Below are positions 1 to 8,582 of a stretch of 64,000 nt of DNA, in pieces. Origin of the DNA: Actinophytocola sp963729115 (lineage in GTDB: Bacteria > Actinomycetota > Actinomycetes > Mycobacteriales > Pseudonocardiaceae); the NCBI GenBank assembly GCA_963729115.1, contig CAVSMR010000015.1:81747-145746 (forward strand). The letters run 5' to 3'. The stretch's first letter is position 1. Each line of letters begins with the position of its first letter. Below the pieces are notes generated by a model. It did not search any database, was not told the origin of the DNA, and saw only the letters and a list, made by a program, of their open reading frames with translations. Both the position numbers and the translations under genes were made by a program.

Positions 1-40
1 GGCTGATGGCCGACGGTTTGGTCGCGAACGCTGCCGTCAT
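1..40 (-). CDS. N-terminus of an unidentified protein (partial)
   Basis: Only the first 13 codons lie in the window, reading MTAAFATKPSAIS on the minus strand before the left edge. The start is convincing because a perfect GGAGGTGA ribosome binding site (47-54) sits 6 nt upstream of the ATG. It is divergent from the dehydrogenase at 172. Too little protein is visible to assign a function. Confidence 0.5.
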   Translation of the reverse strand, partial: MTAAFATKPSAIS

Positions 41-171
41 GTGGGGTCACCTCCAGGTGAGTCTTACTACCCATCTCAACGCGGCCGAAAACCGCTATGT
101 GCCCGGTTCGCCCGGGTTCACAGGGACTTCTCAGGAGTAGGAAATCCTCAGGGGCGAGGTATGGTCCGGCC

Positions 172-1119
172 GTGAAGGTCGCTGTTCTCGACGACTACCA
201 GCACGTCGCACTGTCGCACCCGGACTGGGCCGCGCTGCCACCGGACATCGAGGTCGTCCCGTTCCACGAGCACCTGCCACCCGGCGAGCTGGCGGAGCGG
301 CTGGTCCCGTTCGACGCGGTGGTCGCCATGCGGGAGCGGACCCCGCTGCCCGGCTCGCTGCTCGCCCGGCTGCCCCGGCTGCGGCTCATCGTCACCGCCG
401 GCATGGCGAACGCGTCGATCGACCTGGCGGCCGCCCGGGAGCGGGGCATCACGGTGTGCGGCACGCCGGCGGTCGGCACGTCCACCGTGGAGCTGACGTG
501 GGCCCTGATCCTGTCCGTGCTGCGGGGCGTGCCGGCCGCGGACGCGGCGCTGCGGTCGGGCGTCTGGCAGGCGGGCTCGCGGCCGGGCGGGGACCTGGCG
601 GACGCGACGCTCGGCGTGCTGGGCCTGGGCCGGATCGGCTCGCGGGTGGCCGCGGTCGGGCAGGCGTTCGGCATGCGCGTGGTGGCGTGGAGTGCGAACC
701 TCACCGCCGAGCGCGCGGCGGAGGCCGGCGTGGCGCTGGTGGCCTTCGACGAGCTTCTGTCCACTTCGGACGTCGTGAGCGTGCACCTGCGGCTCTCGGC
801 GCGGACCCGTGGCCTGCTCGGCGCGCGGGAGCTGGCGCTGCTGAAGCCGGCCGCGTACCTGGTGAACACGTCGCGCGGCCCGATCGTGGACGAGGCCGCG
901 CTGCTCGACGCGCTGTCGGCGGGCCGGATCGCGGGTGCGGGCCTGGACGTGTACGACCTCGAGCCGCTGCCCGCGGACCACCCGCTGCTGCGCGCGCCCA
1001 ACACCGTGCTCACGCCGCACCTGGGTTACGTCAGCCAACGCACGTTCGACGTCTTCTTCCGCGGCATCGTCGAGGACATCGCGGCCTTCCACGCCGGCGA
1101 GCCGGTCCGCGTCCTCTAG
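172..1119 (+). CDS. D-2-hydroxyacid dehydrogenase family protein
   Basis: A 315-residue NAD(P)-dependent reductase of the D-isomer 2-hydroxyacid dehydrogenase family, cytosolic, expected to interconvert 2-oxo acids and D-2-hydroxy acids. The Rossmann nucleotide motif GLGRIGS is near the middle. The family catalytic triad is visible: Arg in VNTSRGP (R235), Glu in YDLEP (E264) and His in LTPHLGY (H283). The GTG at 172 is preferred because the protein then begins KVAVLDDYQ, the usual family N-terminus; an upstream in-frame start at 97 would add 25 non-homologous residues. Its stop overlaps the convergent pirin gene by 4 bp. Substrate cannot be read from sequence. Confidence 0.88.
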   Translation: MKVAVLDDYQHVALSHPDWAALPPDIEVVPFHEHLPPGELAERLVPFDAVVAMRERTPLPGSLLARLPRLRLIVTAGMANASIDLAAARERGITVCGTPAVGTSTVELTWALILSVLRGVPAADAALRSGVWQAGSRPGGDLADATLGVLGLGRIGSRVAAVGQAFGMRVVAWSANLTAERAAEAGVALVAFDELLSTSDVVSVHLRLSARTRGLLGARELALLKPAAYLVNTSRGPIVDEAALLDALSAGRIAGAGLDVYDLEPLPADHPLLRAPNTVLTPHLGYVSQRTFDVFFRGIVEDIAAFHAGEPVRVL

Positions 1120-2090
1120 CGCCGGTGCCGGTGCCGCCGCGGGGTGAGCCGCACGCCCGGCAGCTCCGGGGCGGGGATGCGCGCGCCGCCGTGCCCGGCC
1201 ACGGCACCGAACCGCGTCTGGCCGTCGGCCTCCCAGTCCGCGCGGGCGGCGGCGATCTCGTCGTGGCTGCGGCCCACGAAGTTCCACCACATCACGAGCT
1301 CGTCGCCGAACGGCTCGCCGCCGAGCAGCACCGCGCGCCCGGGCCGGCTCCCGGCGGACAGCATGATCTCCGAACGGCCGGTGCCCAGGTAGAGCAGCCG
1401 CGACGGGGGCACCTCCACGCCGGACACCACGAGCGTGCTGTCGATCGCGAGGACCGCGTGCTCGAAGTCCGGGCGCAGCGCCACGGTGGCCCGCGCGTCC
1501 GCGGCGACGCTCAGGTCGGCGCCGACGAGCGGGCTGAACACCGTGGCCGGCGAGCGCTCCCCGGCCAGCTCGCCGACGAACACGGTCGCGGTGACGCCGT
1601 CCCGGGCGTACACGGGCAGCTCGACGTGCTGCTCGAACGCGGGCGCGGTGCCGGCCGACGCCGCGGGCAGCGCCACCCACAGCTGCAGCCCGTGCACCAG
1701 CTCGCCCTCGCCCGTGGAGATCTCCGAGTGCGCGATGCCGCGCCCGCCGGTCATGAGGTTCAGCTGCCCGGGGCGGACGACGACGTCGGAGCCCACGCTG
1801 TCGCGGTGGTGGATCTCGCCGGCCAGCGGCCAGGTCACGGTCTGCAGCCCGGTGTGCGGGTGCGGCAGCACGCTCATCTTCGTGTTGCTGGGGCCGAAGA
1901 CGTCGAGGAAGCACCACGCGCCGACGGTCGGCAGGTCGCGCTGGGGGAGCAGCCGGTCGACGCGGATGCCGCGCAGCCCGCCGAGCGGGACGTCACGCGG
2001 CGCGAGCAGCTGCGCGACGGCGTGGGCTCCGACATCCTCGGCGGCCGTCCGGCAGGCGGTCTCCTCGGGGTGGGTGTCGAGGTTGCTCAC
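1116..2090 (-). CDS. Pirin family protein
   Basis: A 324-residue bicupin. The N-terminal cupin carries the pirin signature (HPHTGLQTVTW, then EIHHRDSVG and GRGIAHSE), with the His/Glu residues that bind a metal in characterised pirins. The second half resembles the pirin C-terminal cupin (FGDELVMWWNFVGRSHDEI). Characterised pirins are iron proteins with quercetinase activity or roles as transcription co-regulators; which applies here is unknown. It lies 4 bp downstream of the small acetyltransferase-like gene, so the two are probably cotranscribed. Confidence 0.9.
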   Translation of the reverse strand: MSNLDTHPEETACRTAAEDVGAHAVAQLLAPRDVPLGGLRGIRVDRLLPQRDLPTVGAWCFLDVFGPSNTKMSVLPHPHTGLQTVTWPLAGEIHHRDSVGSDVVVRPGQLNLMTGGRGIAHSEISTGEGELVHGLQLWVALPAASAGTAPAFEQHVELPVYARDGVTATVFVGELAGERSPATVFSPLVGADLSVAADARATVALRPDFEHAVLAIDSTLVVSGVEVPPSRLLYLGTGRSEIMLSAGSRPGRAVLLGGEPFGDELVMWWNFVGRSHDEIAAARADWEADGQTRFGAVAGHGGARIPAPELPGVRLTPRRHRHRR

Positions 2091-2094
2091 CGGC

Positions 2095-2406
2095 TCATTG
2101 CCCGGCCGGCGCGGACGGCGCCTCGACGTGACCCGCGTACGCGTCGAGGTTCTTGCGCAGGTAGGCGGCGATGAAGGGACACAGCGGCACGATGACCTTG
2201 CCCTGCGCGACCACGTCGTCGAGCGCCCCGGCGGCGAGCACCTTGCCCAGGCCGTGGCCGGCGTAGGCGTCGTGGACCTCGCTGTGGGTGAACACGACCC
2301 GGTTGCCGCTCTCGTGGAACTGGGCGAACCCGGCGACCGTGCCGTCGACGAGGAGCTCGTACCGGTACTTCTCGCCGTTGCGCTCGACCCGCGCGTCCTC
2401 GGTCAT
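2095..2406 (-). CDS. GNAT-like small N-acetyltransferase (YjdJ type)
   Basis: A 103-residue protein matching the minimal GCN5-like fold of COG2388. It has the segment VFTHSEVHDAYAGHGLGKVLAAGALD, which contains the shortened acyl-CoA-binding loop (HxGxGxG-like), and then VIPLCPFIAAYLRKN, typical of this family. It is much shorter than an ordinary GNAT (about 150 residues), which is normal here. Its substrate is not known. It sits between the DUF4180 gene and the pirin gene with spacing of 15 and 4 bp, suggesting one short operon. Confidence 0.82.
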   Translation of the reverse strand: MTEDARVERNGEKYRYELLVDGTVAGFAQFHESGNRVVFTHSEVHDAYAGHGLGKVLAAGALDDVVAQGKVIVPLCPFIAAYLRKNLDAYAGHVEAPSAPAGQ

Positions 2407-2421
2407 GGCACCTCCAGGGCT

Positions 2422-2808
2422 CTACCGTGATCGTCCCAGAGTTTCGGCCGCCGTGCGCAGGCGCTCGTCCAGCTCCGCGCGGGCGGCGAGGAACCAGACG
2501 TCGGTGCCCTTGTTGATCTCGTGCACGAAGGCGCGGAAGGAGTCGCTGGTCAGGTACGGACCGAGGTCGCCGAGGACGACGAGCCGGATCCGGTAGGCCT
2601 GGAACTTGCGCACCACGTCGCCCGCGACCCGGGTGCTGAGCGTGAAGAAGCTCTCGTCGACCCCGGCCACCGGCACGACCACGACGCCGGCGTCCGCGCC
2701 GAACGCCTGCCCGATGAGGTCGACGGCGTCGTCCTCGCCGCGCAACGTGGGTTGCTCGGGCTCGGCGGTCAGCACGCGGACACCGTGCGTGTCGGTAACG
2801 CTGTACAT
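2422..2808 (-). CDS. DUF4180 domain-containing protein
   Basis: A 128-residue cytosolic protein that matches DUF4180 over its whole length: an N-terminal beta segment (YSVTDTHGVRVL), a segment like DAVDLIGQAFGADAGVVVVPVAGVD, and the closing block FQAYRIRLVVLGDLGPYL...FRAFVHEINKGTDVWFLA. The function of the family is not established. It is first of three minus-strand genes ending in pirin. The ATG at 2808 gives the conserved N-terminus directly. Confidence 0.82.
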   Translation of the reverse strand: MYSVTDTHGVRVLTAEPEQPTLRGEDDAVDLIGQAFGADAGVVVVPVAGVDESFFTLSTRVAGDVVRKFQAYRIRLVVLGDLGPYLTSDSFRAFVHEINKGTDVWFLAARAELDERLRTAAETLGRSR

Positions 2809-2871
2809 ATCGCTCAGTGTGACCGGCCGGGGCCGGCGGCGCCACCGAGTAATAGTGTCCTGAGTGGACGG

Positions 2872-3459
2872 TCAGCCGGGGACGGTGACGACGGGGCCCA
2901 GGGGGCCGGGGAGCGCGGAGAGGGCGCGGACCCGCTGCGGCGGGAAGTCGGTCCACTCGGCGGCGGGGTCGCGGCCGTCGTGGAGGTGGCGGTCGAGGAA
3001 GTGTTGCCAGCGCCGCAGGGCGTCCACGGCGGTGGCGGTGTCCAGCCGGCCCTGCTCGATCGCGTCGGCGAACTCGTCGAGGTCGAGCATGCGCTGGTGG
3101 CGGCCGTCGGTGGGCACCATGACGTCGATGTAGAGGTCCCGCAGGATGATCCGGTCCTCCGTGTGCGTGACCTGGATCAGGTCGACGTACCACGTGGTCG
3201 GCTTGAGGAGGCCGGCGTCGATGCCGTTGACGTCGCCGTCCGGGGTGCGCATCCGGCGCCAGCAGGGGCGCGCCATGCTCACCCCCAGATCGAGCAGCAC
3301 GAACACCCGCTCGAGTAACGTCCGGCCGGGCCAGGAGACGAAGCGGTCGGGCAGCTGGAACTCGTAGGCCAGCGTGTCCCCGATGCGGATGCCGGGCAGC
3401 GGTCCGAACGGTGGCACGGGATCGCCGTGCGCGCCGCGCCACACCTCGACGTGTCTCAT
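2872..3459 (-). CDS. DUF402 domain-containing protein
   Basis: A 195-residue protein. Its central part (TTWYVDLIQVTHTEDRIILRDLYIDVMVPTDG, then LDLDEFADAIEQGRL) is the DUF402 signature. Related proteins include nucleoside tri/diphosphate phosphatases and FAU-1-type RNA-binding proteins, so a phosphoesterase role is possible but not shown. The ATG at 3459 gives the N-terminus MRHVEVWRG. It stands alone, with 63 bp to the DUF4180 start and 35 bp from the next upstream gene. Confidence 0.78.
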   Translation of the reverse strand: MRHVEVWRGAHGDPVPPFGPLPGIRIGDTLAYEFQLPDRFVSWPGRTLLERVFVLLDLGVSMARPCWRRMRTPDGDVNGIDAGLLKPTTWYVDLIQVTHTEDRIILRDLYIDVMVPTDGRHQRMLDLDEFADAIEQGRLDTATAVDALRRWQHFLDRHLHDGRDPAAEWTDFPPQRVRALSALPGPLGPVVTVPG

Positions 3460-3494
3460 GCGCTATTCCTACACCGATCTCATGATCGATGTCC

Positions 3495-3905
3495 CTAACG
3501 ATCCGCTACCTGCGCGGTACGCCGCAGCCACCACAGGCCGAGCACGGGCAGCACCAGCGGCACGAAGCCGTAGCCGCGCCCGTATCCCGACCAGACGGTC
3601 GCGTCGGGAAAGGCCTGCGGGTCAACGATGCTGAGCGTGCCGACGACCAGGACCCCGACCAGTTCGACCACAATGGACACCGTGGCCACGCGCCGGGACG
3701 TGCGGTCGCCGCGGGCGAGGCACACGGTGGCGACGATGTAGACGACCGCCGCGAACGCCGACAGCAGGTAGGCGAGCGGTGCCGCGTCGAACTTGGTCGC
3801 GAGCTGCACGGCCGAGCGCGCGGTCGCGGCGAGCGCGAACACGGCGTAGACGGCGATCAGCAGCCGGCCGGGGCCCGACCGGGTGCGCGTCCCGAGGTCA
3901 GGCAT
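3495..3905 (-). CDS. Small integral membrane protein
   Basis: A 136-residue protein with four likely transmembrane segments (starting near LLIAVYAVFALAATA, AYLLSAFAAVVYIVATV, VATVSIVVELVGVLVV and GFVPLVLPVLGLWWL). There are positive residues at the N-terminus and between segments 2 and 3. Similar small membrane proteins are widespread in actinomycetes and have no assigned function. Its start overlaps the end of the next upstream membrane gene by 8 bp, so the two are almost certainly translated from one transcript and may form a complex. Confidence 0.72.
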   Translation of the reverse strand: MPDLGTRTRSGPGRLLIAVYAVFALAATARSAVQLATKFDAAPLAYLLSAFAAVVYIVATVCLARGDRTSRRVATVSIVVELVGVLVVGTLSIVDPQAFPDATVWSGYGRGYGFVPLVLPVLGLWWLRRTAQVADR

Positions 3906-4278
3906 GGCCGGCCCAGATCTGGCCGAGCCGCAGGATCAGCACCGGCACCGACAGGCTGCCGACGAGCAGCACGCCGGGGCCCCACCGCGACCGCTCGGCG
4001 AGCGACCAGAACGCGGCGACGGGGATGATCACCACCGGCGCGACGAGGTAGCCGACGAAGGTGAACCCCTCGATCTCGCGGTCGGTGGCGACGAGCTGGA
4101 CGATTCCGGCGACCGCCTGTGCGAGCAGGCCGAGCTCCAGCAGCCCGAGCACGCCGAGCAGCCCGAGCCCGAACCAGCGGTCCGGCAGCACGGGCCGGTT
4201 GGCGATCATCAGCACGAGCGCCCACAGCGCGGCGCCGAGCGCGACGAAGGTCAGCGTCGTCGACAGGGCATCGATCAC
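3898..4278 (-). CDS. Small integral membrane protein
   Basis: A 126-residue protein with four predicted membrane helices (LTFVALGAALWALVLMIA; GLGLLGVLGLLELGLLAQAV; FVGYLVAPVVIIPVAAFW; GPGVLLVGSLSVPVLIL). The short loop REIEGFTFVGYL separates the second and third. No catalytic motif is visible. It overlaps the following membrane gene by 8 bp and is probably its partner. Function unknown. Confidence 0.72.
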   Translation of the reverse strand: MIDALSTTLTFVALGAALWALVLMIANRPVLPDRWFGLGLLGVLGLLELGLLAQAVAGIVQLVATDREIEGFTFVGYLVAPVVIIPVAAFWSLAERSRWGPGVLLVGSLSVPVLILRLGQIWAGHA

Positions 4279-4319
4279 GCGGCAACCCTAGATGGCACAG
4301 CGGCCCGGCCCGGGCGGGG

Positions 4320-5072
4320 TCAGTCCTGGTAGCCGGTCCACCCGGAACCCTCGATGGCCTTCAGTCCACGGCGCACGATCGACTGGGTCAGGGCCGCGGC
4401 CACGTCCGCCTCGCGTTCCTCGTAGGCGTGGAGCAGGCGCTCGTGGTCCGAAACCGACGCCCGCAGGCGGCCGGGGAGCGAAAGGCTGAGGTGCCGTAAT
4501 TGGAGCGTCCGCACCCCGAAGCTGTCCAGAACCCGGCGTACCGTACCGTTGCCGGAGATCGCCGCCTCATTGTTTCGGAATGCCACATTGAGCCAGAAGT
4601 AGCGTTCGACATCGCCGGACTCGGCGGCCGCTTCCTGCTGCCGGTGGTTCTCGCGCAGGGCGGTCAGGTCGGATTCAGCTGCACTTTCCACAATGCGCCT
4701 GCTCACCAATGCATACAGCGTGGCGCGCAACTCGTATATTTCCCGCACCTCGTCGAGCAGCAGCCGGCGCACCCGGGGCCGCCGGTGTGCGGCGATCTCC
4801 ACCAAGCCTTCTCGTTCGAGCGTGAGCAGCGCCTCCCGGACCGGGGTCCGGCTGCTCTGGAACATCCGGGCCAGTTCGACGGAGTTCAGGTCGTCGCCGG
4901 GACGCAGCCGGGCCTCCACAATGGCCGTGCCGATGGCGACGAGGATCTGGTCGACGACGCTGTTCGCGTTCTCGGAACGGCCGAGCACCCGGAGTATCTC
5001 GATCTGTCCGGCGGACGGCTCGGCGCCGACGGGCCACACTATCGATTTGGCCCCGGATTTGCCGATCGTCAT
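4320..5072 (-). CDS. GntR family transcriptional regulator, FCD type
   Basis: A 250-residue repressor-type protein. An N-terminal extension of about 30 residues precedes the GntR winged helix (AIVEARLRPGDDLNSVELARMFQSSRTPVREAL, then REGLVEIAAHRRPRVR). The rest is an all-helical FCD effector domain (VREIYELRATLYALVSRRIVE). In this family the FCD domain binds a small carboxylate ligand. A second FCD-type GntR lies 580 bp away on the other strand, so the 5-oxoproline operon is not its only candidate target. The region just upstream is AT-rich (TTATTATCAG), consistent with a promoter very near the start codon. Confidence 0.87.
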   Translation of the reverse strand: MTIGKSGAKSIVWPVGAEPSAGQIEILRVLGRSENANSVVDQILVAIGTAIVEARLRPGDDLNSVELARMFQSSRTPVREALLTLEREGLVEIAAHRRPRVRRLLLDEVREIYELRATLYALVSRRIVESAAESDLTALRENHRQQEAAAESGDVERYFWLNVAFRNNEAAISGNGTVRRVLDSFGVRTLQLRHLSLSLPGRLRASVSDHERLLHAYEEREADVAAALTQSIVRRGLKAIEGSGWTGYQD

Positions 5073-5135
5073 GCGGCTGATAATAACCTGAGAATCGTCG
5101 TGGACCCGGGTAGGGCGCGTATCGGTAAATACTGG

Positions 5136-5549
5136 TCAGAACCAGCCGACGTCCCGAACGGACAGCCAGCCCACGGCGGGTGGCGGCAGTGTCTCGCCGA
5201 ACGCCCACTGGCTCAGCACCACGCGCAGCTGTGCCACCGAGATGAACGACTCGGGCGGCAGCGCCGTCTCCAGCGGATGCCACGTGTCGTGTGCCAGGAG
5301 GACATTCGCCCGGCCGGCGTCGCCGTGCGTCATCCACGAGTGGCTGCGCCCGTCCGCGTCCATGGCGATCAGCACCGCGGCCGCGACCTGATGCACGCGG
5401 TTGAGCTGAAATCTCAGGTTCGCCGCCGGCAACCCGGTACCCTCCGCCGTGAGATGCAGCCGGGCGACCTTGGTGTCGTCGGCCTCGGCCACGTAGTGGT
5501 CGAGGAACGTGCCGAGCCCGGCCGGACTCTCGAACGTCACCGTGTACAC
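5136..5549 (-). CDS. Imm1-like immunity protein (tentative)
   Basis: A 137-residue soluble protein from a GTG start. The pattern of an N-terminal beta/alpha unit (FESPAGLGTFLDHYVAEAD) followed by a segment like LPPESFISVAQLRVVLSQWAFGETLPPAVGW resembles the actinobacterial Imm1 immunity family, whose members end in a similar P-x-S-x-I-x-x-x-x-L/V-R-x-x-L block before a W. The resemblance is by eye only. Imm1 proteins neutralise secreted polymorphic toxins or DddA-like deaminases. No toxin gene is adjacent, so it would be an orphan immunity gene. It could instead be an unrelated small conserved protein. Confidence 0.45.
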   Translation of the reverse strand: MYTVTFESPAGLGTFLDHYVAEADDTKVARLHLTAEGTGLPAANLRFQLNRVHQVAAAVLIAMDADGRSHSWMTHGDAGRANVLLAHDTWHPLETALPPESFISVAQLRVVLSQWAFGETLPPPAVGWLSVRDVGWF

Positions 5550-5603
5550 GGCGCCACGGCTTCTCCTCAGTGGACCGGCACCGTCGACGATACGGTGTGG
5601 CGA

Positions 5604-5609
5604 TATAAT
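5604..5609 (+). promoter_or_regulatory. Putative -10 element of the GntR gene
   Basis: A perfect TATAAT hexamer sits 41 bp before the GTG at 5651, in otherwise GC-rich DNA. No good -35 hexamer is visible 16-18 bp upstream. A transcript starting near 5616 would have a leader of about 35 nt. Confidence 0.45.
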
Positions 5610-5650
5610 TCGGGCCTGGATATCGCAGGTCAGAAAGGGTGTGACGCGAG

Positions 5651-6334
5651 GTGAGCCCGGATCGGGAACTGGCCGCCGACCGCAGCCTGCTCGGGCGGAC
5701 CAGCACGGTCGAGCGGCTGGCCGACATCCTCCGGTCGCGCATCACCGAGGGCTACTTCGCGCCCGGCGAGCGCCTGGCCGAGGACTCCATCGGCAGCGCG
5801 CTCGGCGTCTCCCGCAACACCCTGCGCGAGGCGTTCCGCCTGCTCACCCACGAGCGGCTGCTGGTGCACGAGCTCAACCGCGGCGTGTTCGTGTGCAAGC
5901 TGACCATCGACGACCTCATCGACGTGTACCGCGTGCGCAAGCTGGTCGAGTGCGGGGCCGTCCGCGGCCTGGAGGGCCGGCCGCCCCAGGCCGACGACAT
6001 GATGGCGGCGGTCGCGCAGGGCGAGGAAGCCATGCGGGCGCAGGACTGGCGCGCGCTCGGCACCGCGAACATGGTGTTCCACCAAGGTGTGGCGGCGCTG
6101 GCCCGCAGCCCGCGCGTGGACGAGCTGATGCGCGGCGTGCTGGCCGAGCTGCGCCTGCACTTCCACTCGATGGCCGACCCGCGGCGCTTCCACGAGCCGT
6201 ACCTGGAGCGCAACCGCGAGATCCTGAAGGTCATCGACACGGGCGACGGCGCGTCGGCGGAACGCCTGCTGCACAAGTACCTGGACGACTCGGAGCACCA
6301 GCTCGTCGAGGCTTACCGAGCCGCCGTCGACTGA
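5651..6334 (+). CDS. GntR family transcriptional regulator, FCD type
   Basis: A 227-residue regulator. The winged-helix domain (RITEGYFAPGERLAEDSIGSALGVSRNTLREAFRLL) spans roughly residues 18-85. An FCD domain follows (TIDDLIDVYRVRKLVECGAVRGL, then the ligand/metal-binding region NMVFHQGVAAL and RFHEPYLERNREILKVI). It converges on the pxpBC gene and overlaps its 3' end by 22 bp. FCD regulators next to 5-oxoprolinase genes are common, so control of the pxp operon is a reasonable inference. Confidence 0.87.
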   Translation: MSPDRELAADRSLLGRTSTVERLADILRSRITEGYFAPGERLAEDSIGSALGVSRNTLREAFRLLTHERLLVHELNRGVFVCKLTIDDLIDVYRVRKLVECGAVRGLEGRPPQADDMMAAVAQGEEAMRAQDWRALGTANMVFHQGVAALARSPRVDELMRGVLAELRLHFHSMADPRRFHEPYLERNREILKVIDTGDGASAERLLHKYLDDSEHQLVEAYRAAVD

Positions 6335-7827
6335 ACCCGGAACGACACGCGCTGTCCCGGCCGGGCCTGAGCCAGCACGGGCAGGTCCGCCGACCGCACC
6401 ACGGCGATCACCGGGTAGCCGCCCGTCACGGGGTGGTCGGCCAGGAACACGACCGGCTGGCCGGACGGCGGCACCTGGATCGACCCCGCCACCACGCCCT
6501 CGCTGGGCAGCTCCGCCAGCCGGGACCGGGTCAGCCGGGGACCGCTGAGCCGCACGCCCACCCGGTCGCTGTCCGGCGCCACCGTGAAGGCGGCCGACGA
6601 CAGCGTGCGCAACGCCTCCGGCGTGCACCAGTCGGCCCGCGGGCCCGGCAGCACCCGCACCACCAGGTCGCCGGCCGGCGGCGGGTTGACCGGCGCCACC
6701 TCGACGGCCGGCGGCGGTCCACTGTGGTCGGACCCGACCGGCAGCACGTCGCCCGGCGACAGGGGGGCCGGGCCCAGGCCGGACAGCACGTCCGTCGACC
6801 GGGAGCCCAGCGTCGGCGCGACCGCGAACCCACCCCGCACCGCCACGTACGTCCGCACCCCGGACGCCGGGGTGCCGATGGTCAGCCGCCCGCCCGCCGG
6901 CACCGTGCACGGCGCGTTCATCGCCGACCGGGACAGCGAGCAGGGCGCGCCGGTCACCGCCACGCGTGCGGTACGGCGGAACGCCAGCGTCGCCGAGCCG
7001 AACGTCAGCTCCAGGCACGCCGCGCCCTCGTCGTTGCCCACCAACCGGTTCGCGAGCGCCGCGGCCGCCGCGTCGGCCACGCCCGAGCGGCCGACGCCGA
7101 GCGCGGCGTACCCCGCCCGGCCGCGGTCCTGCACGGTGGCCATGGGTCCACAGTGGACCACCTCGACCCCCGGCGGGCCGGAACGGGGGACACGGGGGTC
7201 CGGAACGGGGGACTCGCGCAGGGAGGCGACCGGGTCGAAGCGGACGCGGGTGCCCGGGCGGAGCAGCGCGGGCGGGGTGCGGCGGGGGTCCCACAGCGGC
7301 ACCGACGTGCGGCCGAGCAGGTGCCACCCACCCGGCGACGACCGCGGGTACACCCCGGTGAACTCGCCCGCGACGCCCACCGCGCCGGCCGGCACCCGTA
7401 CCCGGGGCGTGCCGCGCCGGGGCAGCCGCAGCCGCGGGTCCAGCCCGGTCAGGTACCCGAACCCCGGCGCGAACCCGGAGAACGCCACCACGTACCGCGC
7501 CGCCGCGTGCGCCTCGATCACGCCGGACACGCCGAGCCCGGTCAGCCGGCCGACCTCCGCCAGGTCCGCGCCGTCGTAGTGCACCGGCACGGTGACGAGC
7601 TCGGCCGGCCCCGCCGCCACCGGCGCCGGCGCGACGCCGGCGAGCCGCCGCGCGAGCGATGTCGCCGACACGACCGAGGGCGAGAAGCGGACCAGCACCG
7701 TGCGGGCCGCCGGCACGAGGTCGGTGACCCCGTCGAGCGGCCGGTCGAGCAGGGCCGCGTACAGGCCGAGCGCCGCGTCACCGGCCTCCACGAGCAACGC
7801 CGCGTCCCCGCAGGGCAGCACTCTCAC
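6313..7827 (-). CDS. pxpBC: 5-oxoprolinase subunits B and C, fused
   Basis: A 504-residue fusion of two normally separate subunits. Residues 1 to about 205 are the PxpB/KipI domain (start RVLPCGDAALLVE; FSGFAPGFGYLTGLD; GSVG-like GAVGVAGEFTGVYPR). Residues about 215-504 are the PxpC/KipA carboxyltransferase-like domain (VVHCGPMATVQDRGRAGYAALGV; the closing block QVPPSGQPVVFLADHPVTGGYPVIAVV). With PxpA it forms the ATP-dependent 5-oxoprolinase that opens pyroglutamate to glutamate. The GTG at 7827 is chosen because its GTGA overlaps the pxpA stop. Fusion of B and C is frequent in actinobacteria. Confidence 0.92.
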   Translation of the reverse strand: MRVLPCGDAALLVEAGDAALGLYAALLDRPLDGVTDLVPAARTVLVRFSPSVVSATSLARRLAGVAPAPVAAGPAELVTVPVHYDGADLAEVGRLTGLGVSGVIEAHAAARYVVAFSGFAPGFGYLTGLDPRLRLPRRGTPRVRVPAGAVGVAGEFTGVYPRSSPGGWHLLGRTSVPLWDPRRTPPALLRPGTRVRFDPVASLRESPVPDPRVPRSGPPGVEVVHCGPMATVQDRGRAGYAALGVGRSGVADAAAAALANRLVGNDEGAACLELTFGSATLAFRRTARVAVTGAPCSLSRSAMNAPCTVPAGGRLTIGTPASGVRTYVAVRGGFAVAPTLGSRSTDVLSGLGPAPLSPGDVLPVGSDHSGPPPAVEVAPVNPPPAGDLVVRVLPGPRADWCTPEALRTLSSAAFTVAPDSDRVGVRLSGPRLTRSRLAELPSEGVVAGSIQVPPSGQPVVFLADHPVTGGYPVIAVVRSADLPVLAQARPGQRVSFRVQSTAAR

Positions 7828-8582
7828 ACGAAGCTCCGCACCGCCACGCCCGCGCCGAGCAGGGCCGCGCGGGCCGCCCGGGCCAGCGTGACCGCGCCCG
7901 GCGTGTCCCCGTGCACGCACACCGAACGCGCCCGCATCGCCAGCATCGTGCCGTCCGCCGCCTCGAGCTCCCCGGTCGTCACCAGCCGCACCACCCGCGA
8001 CGCGACCGCCGCCGGATCGGTCAGCACCGCACCGGGTGCGCGCCGCGGCACCAGCCGCCCGTCCGGCAGGTACGCCCGGTCCGCGAACGCCTCGGGCACG
8101 GTCGGCAGCCCAGCCTCGGCGGCCAGCGCCAGCCACCGCGAGCCCGGCATGCCGAGCACCGGCAGCGCCGGGTCGAACTGCCGCACCGCCTCGACCACCG
8201 CGCCCGCCTGCCCGTCGTCGGAGCCGATCGCCGCGTACAGCGCGCCGTGCGGCTTCACGTACCCGACCCGCCCGCCGGCCGCCGCGGCGAACGCCGACAG
8301 CGCGCCCAGCTGGTAGAGCACCTCGTCGGTCAGCGACGCGGGATCGATGTCGATGAACCGGCGGCCGAAGCCCGCGAGGTCGCGGTAGCCGACGTGCGCG
8401 CCGATCGCCACGCCGTGCCGCACCGCGCCGAGGCACGCCCGGCGCATCGCCGACGGGTCGCCCGCGTGGAACCCGCACGCGATGTTCGCGCCGGTGACCA
8501 CGGTCAGCAGGGCATCGTCGTCGGCGATCCGCCAGGGCCCGAACCCCTCGGCCACATCGCAGTTGAGATCCAGGATGGTCAT
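7824..8582 (-). CDS. pxpA: 5-oxoprolinase subunit A (LamB/YcsF family)
   Basis: A 252-residue protein starting MTILDLNCDVAEGFGPW, the diagnostic N-terminus of the LamB/YcsF family. Further family blocks are ANIACGFHAGDPSAM, GAHVGYRDLAGFGRR, YVKPHGALY and RSVCVHGDTPGAV. With PxpB and PxpC it hydrolyses 5-oxoproline to glutamate at the cost of ATP. The ATG overlaps the transporter stop (ATGA) and its stop overlaps the pxpBC start (GTGA), so three genes are translationally coupled. Confidence 0.94.
   Translation of the reverse strand: MTILDLNCDVAEGFGPWRIADDDALLTVVTGANIACGFHAGDPSAMRRACLGAVRHGVAIGAHVGYRDLAGFGRRFIDIDPASLTDEVLYQLGALSAFAAAAGGRVGYVKPHGALYAAIGSDDGQAGAVVEAVRQFDPALPVLGMPGSRWLALAAEAGLPTVPEAFADRAYLPDGRLVPRRAPGAVLTDPAAVASRVVRLVTTGELEAADGTMLAMRARSVCVHGDTPGAVTLARAARAALLGAGVAVRSFV

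Noticed and set aside
148..1917. Long minus-strand open frame across the dehydrogenase and pirin genes
   Set aside because: Arg/Ala/Pro-rich product without recognisable motifs; it crosses two well-supported genes on opposite strands.
5509..8316. A 935-codon plus-strand open frame over the GntR and pxp genes
   Set aside because: Composition is that of an out-of-frame reading (Arg/His/Pro runs), and no start or family evidence exists.
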